Below, one piece after another: positions 38,171 through 45,430 of a stretch of 45,430 nt of DNA. The notes under the pieces are model-generated. The model was given only the letters and a program-made list of their open reading frames with translations. It was not told where the DNA came from and ran no database searches. Within the stretch, counting starts at the first letter, position 1; every line of letters starts with the position of its first letter. This DNA is from Sphaerisporangium cinnabarinum (GTDB lineage Bacteria > Actinomycetota > Actinomycetes > Actinomycetales > Cellulomonadaceae), in the NCBI GenBank assembly GCA_003052455.1, contig QAPD01000005.1, forward strand, positions 1-45,430, in the 5' to 3' direction. Made by a program: the position numbers and the translations under genes.

Positions 38171-39423
38171 GCCGTCGCCTCGGCGGGCTCGGCGCTCCCG
38201 TCGATGATCGACATGGACTTGCTCAGCTCGCGCTCGATCGCCTCGAGCAGGCGCTCCTCGACCGACGCGACGCCGATCTCCTGGATGAGCTCGGCGAAGA
38301 AGCCGCGGACGACGAGGCGGCGCGCCTCGACCTCCGGGATGCCGCGAGCCTGCAGGTAGAAGAGCTGCTCGTCGTCGAAGCGGCCGGTCGCGGACGCGTG
38401 ACCCGCGCCCTCGATCTCGCCCGTCTCGATCTCGAGGTTCGGCACGGAGTCCGCGCGCGCGCCGTCCGTGAGGACGAGGTTGCGGTTGAGCTCGTACGTG
38501 TCGGTGCCCTCGGCCTCGGCCCGGATGAGCACGTCCCCGACCCACACGGCGTGCGCGCCCTCGCCCTGCAGCGCGCCCTTGTACGTCACGCGGGACTTGC
38601 AGCGCGGGACGGCGTGGTCGACGAACAGGCGGTGCTCCTGGTGCTGGTCCGCGTCCGCGAAGTAGAGGCCCACCATCTCGACCTCGCCGCCCTCGGCGGT
38701 GAACTCCGCGTCCGGGGTGACGCGCACGACGTCGCCGCCGAGCGTGACGACCACGTGCTTGAGGCGCGCGTCGCGCCCGATCCGCGCGCGGTGCGACGAC
38801 GCGTGCACGGCGCCGTCGGCCCAGTCCTGGACGGACACGACGGTGAGGTGCGCGCCGTCCTCGACGACGATCTCGACCGTCTCGTTGAGCGTCGCGGCGC
38901 CCACGTGGTCGAGCACGACGACGGCCTCGGAGTGCCGCTCGGCGCGCACGAGGACGTGGCTCGCCGTCGGCGTGGAGCCGTGGCCCTCGATGCGGACCGA
39001 GGTGACGTCGGAGGCGACGGCCTCCTTCGGCACCGTGACGACCGTGGCCTGCTCGAAGGCGTTCCACGCCGTCACGGCCGTGCGGTCGCCGGGCTTGCCG
39101 GCGGTGCCGAGGCGCTCGTCGTCGCGGCCGACGATCGTGACCTCGACCTCGGGCGCCTCGACGACCGTGACGCGCACGTCGCCGCCGCCGCTCTGCCCGA
39201 CGATCTTCTCGTCGAACAGGGGCGCGAGGCGCGCCACGGGCGAGAAGCGCCACTCCTCCTCGCGCCCGGAGGGCACGGGGATGTCGGCGAGGTCGAACGA
39301 CGTGAGCCGCTCGGCGCGCGAGCCCTGGGGCACGACGACGCCGTGGGAGTGCGCCCCGTCGGCCTGCGCGCGCGAGTGGTCGGTGGTCAGACCGGCCTCT
39401 TCGGGAACGGTGGTGGTGGTCAT
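38167..39423 (-). CDS. sufD: Fe-S cluster assembly scaffold subunit SufD
   Basis: A 418-residue SufD protein with the right-handed beta-helix core typical of SufB/SufD, e.g. HVLVRAERHSEAVVVLDHVG and GHASATGRFDDEQLFYLQAR near the C-terminus. It pairs with SufB and SufC in the scaffold complex. The ATG lies one base after the sufB stop, giving tight coupling, and its own stop overlaps the Rieske gene. Confidence 0.95.
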   Translation of the reverse strand: MTTTTVPEEAGLTTDHSRAQADGAHSHGVVVPQGSRAERLTSFDLADIPVPSGREEEWRFSPVARLAPLFDEKIVGQSGGGDVRVTVVEAPEVEVTIVGRDDERLGTAGKPGDRTAVTAWNAFEQATVVTVPKEAVASDVTSVRIEGHGSTPTASHVLVRAERHSEAVVVLDHVGAATLNETVEIVVEDGAHLTVVSVQDWADGAVHASSHRARIGRDARLKHVVVTLGGDVVRVTPDAEFTAEGGEVEMVGLYFADADQHQEHRLFVDHAVPRCKSRVTYKGALQGEGAHAVWVGDVLIRAEAEGTDTYELNRNLVLTDGARADSVPNLEIETGEIEGAGHASATGRFDDEQLFYLQARGIPEVEARRLVVRGFFAELIQEIGVASVEERLLEAIERELSKSMSIIDGSAEPAEATA

Positions 39424-39424
39424 A

Positions 39425-40885
39425 TCAGCCGACGGACCCTTCCATCTGCAGCTCGATGAGGCGGTTGAGCTCGAGCGCGTACTCCATGGGCAGCTCGCGC
39501 GCGATGGGCTCGACGAACCCGCGCACGATCATGGCCATCGCCTCGGTCTCCTCCATGCCTCGGGACATGAGGTAGAACAGCTGGTCCTCGCTCACCCGCG
39601 AGACCGTCGCCTCGTGCCCCATGGACACGTCGTCCTCGCGGACGTCGACGTACGGGTAGGTGTCGGACCGGGAGATCTGGTCGACGAGCAGCGCGTCGCA
39701 CAGCACGGTCGAGGCCGAGTGCGAGGCGCCCTCGAGGACCTGGACCAGGCCGCGGTAGGACGTGCGGCCACCGCCGCGCGCGACCGACTTCGAGACGATC
39801 GACGACGACGTGTGGGGCGCCGCGTGGACCATCTTGGCGCCGGCGTCCTGGTGCTGGCCCTCGCCCGCGAACGCGATCGACAGCGTCTCGCCGCGCGCGT
39901 GCTCGCCGAGCAGGTAGATCGCCGGGTACTTCATGGTCACCTTGGAGCCGATGTTGCCGTCGACCCACTCCATCGTCGCGCCCTCGGCCGCGGTCGCCCG
40001 CTTGGTCACGAGGTTGTAGACGTTGTTCGACCAGTTCTGGATCGTCGTGTAGCGCACGCGGGCGTTCTTCTTCACGACGATCTCGACGACCGCGGAGTGC
40101 AGCGAGTCCGACGAGTAGATCGGCGCGGTGCAGCCCTCGACGTAGTGCACGTAGGAGCCCTCGTCCGCGATGATCAGCGTCCGCTCGAACTGGCCCATGT
40201 TCTCCGTGTTGATGCGGAAGTAGGCCTGCAGCGGGATCTCGACGTGCACGCCCGGCGGCACGTAGACGAACGACCCGCCCGACCACACGGCCGAGTTGAG
40301 CGCGGCGAACTTGTTGTCGCCCGACGGGATGACGGTGCCGAAGTACTCCTGGAAGATCTCCGGGTGCTCGCGCAGCGCGGTGTCCGTGTCGAGGAAGATG
40401 ACGCCCTGGCGCTCGAGCTCCTCGTTGATCTGGTGGTAGACCACCTCGGACTCGTACTGCGCGGCGACGCCCGCGACGAGGCGCTGCTTCTCCGCCTCGG
40501 GGATGCCGAGCTTGTCGTACGTCTCCTTGATGTCCTCGGGCAGGTCGTCCCACGTGGCGGCCTGCTTCTCCGTGGAGCGCACGAAGTACTTGATGTTGTC
40601 GAAGTCGATGCCGGTGAGGTCGGAGCCCCAGCTCGGCATGGGCTTCTTGCCGAACAGGCGCAGCGCCTTGAGGCGCTGGTTCAGCATCCACTCGGGCTCG
40701 TTCTTGAGCCGGGAGATGTTGCGCACGACGTCCTCGTTGAGGCCGCGCTGCGCGATCTGGCCGGCCTCGTCGGAGTCGTGCCAGCCGTACTCGTAGGCGC
40801 CGATCGAGGCGATGATCTCGTCGTCGGTCTGCTTCTCACCGGTCGGCAGGGCCGTGCCGGCGGCGTCCTGGGTGGGAGCGCTCAT
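39425..40885 (-). CDS. sufB: Fe-S cluster assembly scaffold subunit SufB
   Basis: A 486-residue SufB, the main cluster scaffold. Family segments include [40 protein letters not shown] and the conserved [16 protein letters not shown] end. GGAAGGACGACC precedes the ATG. A 94-bp spacer separates it from sufR. Confidence 0.97.
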   Translation of the reverse strand: MSAPTQDAAGTALPTGEKQTDDEIIASIGAYEYGWHDSDEAGQIAQRGLNEDVVRNISRLKNEPEWMLNQRLKALRLFGKKPMPSWGSDLTGIDFDNIKYFVRSTEKQAATWDDLPEDIKETYDKLGIPEAEKQRLVAGVAAQYESEVVYHQINEELERQGVIFLDTDTALREHPEIFQEYFGTVIPSGDNKFAALNSAVWSGGSFVYVPPGVHVEIPLQAYFRINTENMGQFERTLIIADEGSYVHYVEGCTAPIYSSDSLHSAVVEIVVKKNARVRYTTIQNWSNNVYNLVTKRATAAEGATMEWVDGNIGSKVTMKYPAIYLLGEHARGETLSIAFAGEGQHQDAGAKMVHAAPHTSSSIVSKSVARGGGRTSYRGLVQVLEGASHSASTVLCDALLVDQISRSDTYPYVDVREDDVSMGHEATVSRVSEDQLFYLMSRGMEETEAMAMIVRGFVEPIARELPMEYALELNRLIELQMEGSVG

Positions 40886-40979
40886 GGTCGTCCTTCCACT
40901 GTCCGTCGTTGCGGGCGGGGGCAGTCGGTACAGGTTCTTCGGGGGAGGTCGTGCGGGCGGGGCGGGGCGCCCCTCGGGG

Positions 40980-41768
40980 TCAGGTCTCGCCCGACGACGG
41001 GCGCCCCCGCGCCCGGACGTCGTGGGCCAGGGCGGCTCGCGCCACCCGCGGTGCGGGGGCCGGGACGGAGATCCCGACCGGCACGTTCGTGGTGCACGCG
41101 TGCGCGCCGGTCGCGAGGGTCGCGAGGCGCTGCACGTGCGAGCCGAGCAGCTTGGCGAAGACCTGGGCCTCCGCCTCGCACAGCTGCGGGAACTCCTCGG
41201 CGACGTGCTGCACCGGGCAGTGCCCCTGGCACAGCTGGACGGCGGAGGTGCCGGGCACGGGGCGCACGCTCGCGGCGTAGCCGTCGTCGGCGAGGGCGGC
41301 GGCGAGCTGGGCCGCGCGGCCCTCGACGTCCGGCGCGTCGAGCCGGCCCGCGTAGCGGTCGGCGAGCTCGGACAGCCGGTCCTGGGCGAACCGCTCGACG
41401 GCGTCCGGGCCTGCGACGTCGCGCAGGTACCGCAGCGCCTGGGCGGCGAGGTCGGCGTACGTCCCGCTGAGCTCGCTCTGCCCGGCCGACGTCGTCACGT
41501 ACCGCCGCGCGGGACGGCCGCGCATCCCCGTGGGGTGCCCGGCGTCGTGCACGGCGACGAGGTCGTCCTCCTCGAGGAGGGCGAGGTGGCGGCGCACCGC
41601 GGCGGGCGTGAGGCCCAGCGTCGCGGCGAGGTCGCCGGCGGTGACGGGGCCCGCGCTCGCGACGAGCTCGAGCACGCGCTCGCGCGTGCGCCGGTCGACG
41701 TCGGTCGCGGGCGCGCCGGAGGGGGCGACGGTACGCAGCGCGTCCGGTCGGACCGCACCTGCTCCCAT
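40980..41768 (-). CDS. sufR: Fe-S-sensing transcriptional repressor SufR
   Basis: A 262-residue DeoR/ArsR-like winged-helix regulator. The helix-turn-helix lies at about 40-65 ([20 protein letters not shown]). Cluster-binding cysteines are Cys180, Cys184 and Cys197 (LCQGHCP, FPQLC), with Cys225 downstream. In cyanobacteria and mycobacteria SufR binds an Fe-S cluster and represses suf transcription. It heads the operon and so is autoregulated. ATG 41768 was chosen for GGAGG 5-6 nt upstream; GTG at 41774 would overlap that site. Confidence 0.93.
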   Translation of the reverse strand: MGAGAVRPDALRTVAPSGAPATDVDRRTRERVLELVASAGPVTAGDLAATLGLTPAAVRRHLALLEEDDLVAVHDAGHPTGMRGRPARRYVTTSAGQSELSGTYADLAAQALRYLRDVAGPDAVERFAQDRLSELADRYAGRLDAPDVEGRAAQLAAALADDGYAASVRPVPGTSAVQLCQGHCPVQHVAEEFPQLCEAEAQVFAKLLGSHVQRLATLATGAHACTTNVPVGISVPAPAPRVARAALAHDVRARGRPSSGET

Positions 41769-41818
41769 GCTCACCTCCGTGGTCGGTTCGGGGGCACGCC
41801 TGCGCGCGCAGCGCCCTC

Positions 41819-41853
41819 GATATAGACAACATGGTTGTTCCGTAATTGTTCCG
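41819..41853 (-). promoter_or_regulatory. suf operon promoter and probable SufR operator
   Basis: TATATC (41824-41819, minus strand) is a -10 candidate. Over and upstream of it lie an exact ACAAC-ATG-GTTGT inverted repeat (41826-41838) and two copies of TTGTTCCG (41835-41842, 41846-41853) at an 11-bp interval. Cyanobacterial SufR is reported to bind CAAC/GTTG palindromes, so this is the likely repressor site. Confidence 0.55.
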
Positions 41854-41961
41854 GCGCAAGCAAGGCGACCCTCAGACGGGTCCTCGAGGCGGCCGATGTG
41901 GCGTACGCGACACCCCGCGCGACCAGGGCGGCCGCGGGTCGGCGGGCGCGCGCGCTCCCCC

Positions 41962-41967
41962 TAGAAT
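41962..41967 (+). promoter_or_regulatory. -10 element TAGAAT, leaderless promoter of the ABC transporter operon
   Basis: TAGAAT ends 7 nt before the GTG at 41975, with no ribosome binding site. It is one of the clearest leaderless examples in the window. Confidence 0.55.
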
Positions 41968-41974
41968 CGGCCGG

Positions 41975-42927
<953 letters not shown>

Positions 42928-42931
<4 letters not shown>

Positions 42932-43731
42932 CCGCGAACGAGACGCCGTCGGCCACGACCGCGGCCCAGCGACCGGCCGGGACCGAGCTCGCCGCGCCCG
43001 CGTGGCGCCGCGTCGGCGCCCAGACGGCGTTCGAGACCCGGATGATCCTGCGCAACGGGGAGCAGCTGCTCGTGACGGTCATCCTGCCCGTCATGCTGCT
43101 GCTCGGCCTCGTGCTCACGTCGTTCGTCGACCTCGACACGGGCGGTGCGACGCGCGTCGACTTCGTGACGCCCGGCGTGCTCGCGCTCGCCGTGATGTCG
43201 ACGGCGTTCACGTCCCAGGCCATCGCGACCGCGTTCGACCGCCGCAACGGCGTGCTGCGCCTCATGTCGACCACCCCCCTCGGCCGCGGGGGCCTGCTCG
43301 CGGGCAAGGTGCTGGGCGTGCTCGCGGTCGAGGTCGTGCAGGTCGTCGTCATCACCGCCGTCGCGCTCGCGCTCGGCTGGCGGCCCGACCTCGCAGGGAT
43401 CCCGGCCGCGCTCCTCGCCGTCCTGCTCGGCACGGCCGCGTTCACGTCGCTCGCGATGCTGCTCGCGGGGACGCTGCGCGCCGAAGGCGTGCTCGCGGTC
43501 GCCAACCTCGTGCTCGTGCTCCTCACGGTCGGCGGGGGCGTGCTCGTCCCGGCGGACCAGCTGCCCGGGCCGCTCGCCCACGTCGCCCTGCTGCTCCCGT
43601 CCGGCGCGCTCGGCGAGGCGATGCGCGGCGCCCTGCTCGACGGGTCCGTGCCGCCGTTCTCCGTCGTCGTGCTGCTGGGCTGGACCGCCGCGCTCGGCTG
43701 GGGTGCCGGCAAGCTCTTCCGCTGGACCTGA
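42928..43731 (+). CDS. ABC-2 type transporter permease
   Basis: A 267-residue ABC-2 membrane subunit with six predicted helices (around 47-65, 85-105, 127-147, 160-180, 188-207 and 240-260). The conserved loop FDRRNGVLRLMSTTPLGRGG is typical of ABC-2 permeases. Start overlaps the ATPase stop, so both subunits are made together. Ends 67 bp before ctaA. Confidence 0.92.
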
Positions 43732-43786
43732 CCTGCCCGGGCACATCTCACACCCGCAGGATTCCGGGCCTGCGCGCACGTCCCGA

Positions 43787-43792
43787 TACCGT
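43787..43792 (+). promoter_or_regulatory. -10 element TACCGT, leaderless promoter of ctaA
   Basis: TACCGT ends 6 nt before the GTG at 43799. No ribosome binding site is present. Confidence 0.5.
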
Positions 43793-43798
43793 GGGACC

Positions 43799-44743
43799 GT
43801 GAGCACCCCGCCCCCCGCGCTCGACCCCGGCACGACCGACCGCCCCGCCGGCACCCGACCGGACCGGCTCGCGCCGCTGCGCCGCTGGACCCGACCGGTG
43901 CTCGTCGCCAACCTCGTCGCGCAGATCGGCATCATCGTCACCGGTGGCGCGGTCCGGCTCACCGGCTCGGGCCTCGGCTGCTCCACGTGGCCGCAGTGCG
44001 AGCCCGGGCAGTTCGCGGCGCGCTTCCACCCCGAGACGACGTACCACCAGTTCGTCGAGTACGGGAACCGCACGCTCACCGGGGTGCTGAGCGTCATCGC
44101 GATCGCGGCCCTCGTGCTCGTGTGGACCGACCGTTCCCGCGTCCTGTCGTACCGGCTCCTGGGCGCCGTGCCGCTCCTCGGCGTCGCCGCGCAGGCGATC
44201 ATCGGCGGCGTCATCGTGCTGCTGCACCTGCACCCGGGCTGGGTGTCGCTCCACTTCGTGGTCTCGGCGGCGCTCGTGTCCGTCTCCCTGCTGCTGCTGC
44301 ACCGCTCCGGCGAGGGCGACGGCCCGCCCGTCCCGACGGTCGCGCCGCGCCCGCGCCTGCTCGCGTGGACGCTGTACGGGCTCACCGCCGTCGTCGTGGT
44401 CCTCGGCGTGATCGTCACGGGCGCGGGCCCGCACAGCGGCGACGAGGAGGTCGGGTACCGGTTCGCCGTCGACCCGGCGCTCATGAGCAAGGTGCACGCG
44501 TGGGCCGTCTGGGTCTTCGTCGCCGTCCTCGTCGCGTACCTCGTGAGCGTCCGCCGCGGGCCGCAGGAGGTCCGCCGCGCCGCGTGGATCCTCCTCGCCA
44601 TCACGCTCGCCCAGGGCGCGATCGGCTACGTCCAGTACTTCACGGGCCTGCCCGCGCTGCTCGTGGGCCTGCACATGCTCGGCTCCGCGCTCCTCGTCGC
44701 CGGGTCCACGCGCGTCGTCCTCACGACCCGCACGCGCGCCTGA
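43799..44743 (+). CDS. ctaA: Heme A synthase (COX15/CtaA family)
   Basis: A 314-residue membrane protein with about eight helices in two homologous halves. It oxidises the C8 methyl of heme O to give heme A for cytochrome aa3 oxidase. The first extracytoplasmic loop has the Cys pair Cys61/Cys67 (GCSTWPQC), typical of actinobacterial and bacillar CtaA. Histidines in TTYHQFVEYGNR, LHLHPGWVSLHF, MSKVHAWAVW and LLVGLHMLGS are the probable heme ligands. The leaderless GTG fixes the start. Confidence 0.95.
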   Translation: MSTPPPALDPGTTDRPAGTRPDRLAPLRRWTRPVLVANLVAQIGIIVTGGAVRLTGSGLGCSTWPQCEPGQFAARFHPETTYHQFVEYGNRTLTGVLSVIAIAALVLVWTDRSRVLSYRLLGAVPLLGVAAQAIIGGVIVLLHLHPGWVSLHFVVSAALVSVSLLLLHRSGEGDGPPVPTVAPRPRLLAWTLYGLTAVVVVLGVIVTGAGPHSGDEEVGYRFAVDPALMSKVHAWAVWVFVAVLVAYLVSVRRGPQEVRRAAWILLAITLAQGAIGYVQYFTGLPALLVGLHMLGSALLVAGSTRVVLTTRTRA

Positions 44744-44748
44744 CGCCG

Positions 44749-44785
44749 GGGCCCGGCGCGCGTCGACGGACGACGCGCCGGACCC
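44749..44785. terminator. Hairpin between ctaA and the patatin-like gene
   Basis: An imperfect GC stem with a 2-nt bulge (CCGGCG..CGTCG with CGACGCGCCGG) and ACGGA loop lies between two converging genes, so it probably serves both. Confidence 0.5.
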
Positions 44786-44794
44786 GGGCCGGGC

Positions 44795-45430
44795 TCAGCG
44801 CCAGAGGCGCGCGACGCGGTCCGCGGCCTCCACGCCCTGGGCGTAGCCCGAGCGGGCGGCGGCCGGGCGCAGCGACAGGTCCATCACCCGGGGGCCCACG
44901 AGCCCCTCGGCCGTCCCGTCCGGGACGAGCGTCTCGACCGCGCTGCCCTGCGCGCGCAGCTCCGCGACCTGCGCGTCGAGCTGCATGCCCCACTCCCGCG
45001 GCGTGCGCGTCCTGCCGCCGAGCGGCGACAGCACGAGCACGCGCCGGTACCCCGCCGCGAGGTCGGCGTTCTCGTTGCGGCGGTACCCGCCGTCGATGAA
45101 CCGGACCGGCCCGACGCCGTACGCGAACCCGCCCGCGCAGCTCGCCGCGACCGCGTCCACCAGGTCGACCCCGCTGTGCGCGCCGAGGACGACCGGTTCC
45201 CCGGTCCGCGCGTCCACCGCGGTGAGGAGCAGCAGGCGGCGCGGCCACGCCGCGCTCGGCAGGCGCGCCGCGACCGTCGCCCGCCAGCGCGCCTGCGCGG
45301 ACGGGTCCGAGGCCGCCGGGAGCTCGAGCGCCGCGGCGCCGAGCCGGCGCCGCATGTCCGCCGCGTCGCGGGACGCGGCGATGAGCGCGGCCGTGCGCGC
45401 CATCTGGTCCGCCGCCTGGCGGGTCCGCTC
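44795..45430 (-). CDS. Patatin-like phospholipase/esterase, C-terminal part
   Basis: The frame is open to the right window edge, so the N-terminus is missing; 211 residues are visible. VRFIDGGYRRNENADLAAG contains the DGG motif with the catalytic Asp of the patatin Ser-Asp dyad, preceded by VAASCAGGFAYGV. The nucleophile GxSxG and oxyanion loop would be beyond the edge. Members hydrolyse acyl-lipids; the substrate is unknown. It converges on ctaA. Confidence 0.85.
   Translation of the reverse strand, partial: ERTRQAADQMARTAALIAASRDAADMRRRLGAAALELPAASDPSAQARWRATVAARLPSAAWPRRLLLLTAVDARTGEPVVLGAHSGVDLVDAVAASCAGGFAYGVGPVRFIDGGYRRNENADLAAGYRRVLVLSPLGGRTRTPREWGMQLDAQVAELRAQGSAVETLVPDGTAEGLVGPRVMDLSLRPAAARSGYAQGVEAADRVARLWR

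Overview
This window is high-GC DNA with strong GC3-biased coding, dense gene packing, frequent GTG starts and many start-stop overlaps. It reads as a chromosomal segment of an actinobacterium. Family content (SepH, DUF3710, DUF3159, DUF3093, DUF4193, DUF5998, a SUF operon led by SufR, leaderless promoters) fits the order Micrococcales, possibly a Cellulosimicrobium/Cellulomonas-like genus; the genus is an inference. No rRNA, tRNA, CRISPR, transposase or integrase was seen.

Layout. (1) 1-6.7 kb: the 3' end of a GuaB1-type GMP reductase, a coupled CoA-pyrophosphatase-like Nudix hydrolase, an arginase-family protein lacking two usual metal-ligand histidines, aconitase acnA with a 40-bp perfect terminator palindrome and a 34-bp perfect AT-rich operator-like palindrome over its promoter, a small CDCDL-tailed protein, and a TRAM/RumA-type RNA methyltransferase broken by one extra base in a G7 run. 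(2) 6.8-15.8 kb: a very conserved actinobacterial block: KimA-like APC permease diverging from a pair of TrkA/RCK proteins, then DUF3159, OB-fold protein, DUF3710, dUTPase, DUF3093, DUF4193, inositol-monophosphatase and a TRIC-type channel. From memory the order from the RNA methyltransferase to the inositol-monophosphatase matches M. tuberculosis Rv2689c-Rv2701c. (3) 16-26.6 kb: sepH, thymidine kinase, an alkaline-phosphatase-fold phosphodiesterase, DUF5998, a GNAT/acyl-CoA-synthetase-like fusion, topoisomerase IV subunit A (parC) and a PAS-PP2C phosphatase. (4) 26.7-34.6 kb, the accessory part: an alcohol dehydrogenase/XRE regulator/acetyltransferase module; a lipid-flavoured minus-strand cluster (GT4 glycosyltransferase, PlsC-like acyltransferase, YhhN lysoplasmalogenase-like protein, small hypothetical); a decayed NirB-like flavoprotein gene; and a membrane DUF2637 protein with a C-terminal helix-turn-helix, bracketed by two near-identical hairpin repeats. 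(5) 34.7-45.4 kb: sufR-sufB-sufD-Rieske-sufC-sufS-sufU-sufT on the minus strand, diverging from an ABC transporter and ctaA (heme A synthase), then the 3' part of a patatin-like hydrolase gene.

How it works together. Most of the window is housekeeping: Fe-S cluster assembly (SUF) supplies aconitase and respiratory enzymes, ctaA supplies heme A, the APC/TrkA genes probably form a potassium-uptake unit, dut/tdk serve thymidylate metabolism, and sepH/parC serve division and chromosome segregation. A recurrent promoter pattern, a nAnnnT hexamer 6-8 nt before an ATG or GTG, indicates widespread leaderless transcription and helps fix several starts. I did not find an obviously new defence or mobile system. 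The most promising items are the acnA operator, the ligand-poor arginase homologue, the membrane-HTH DUF2637 gene between repeats, and the two broken genes.
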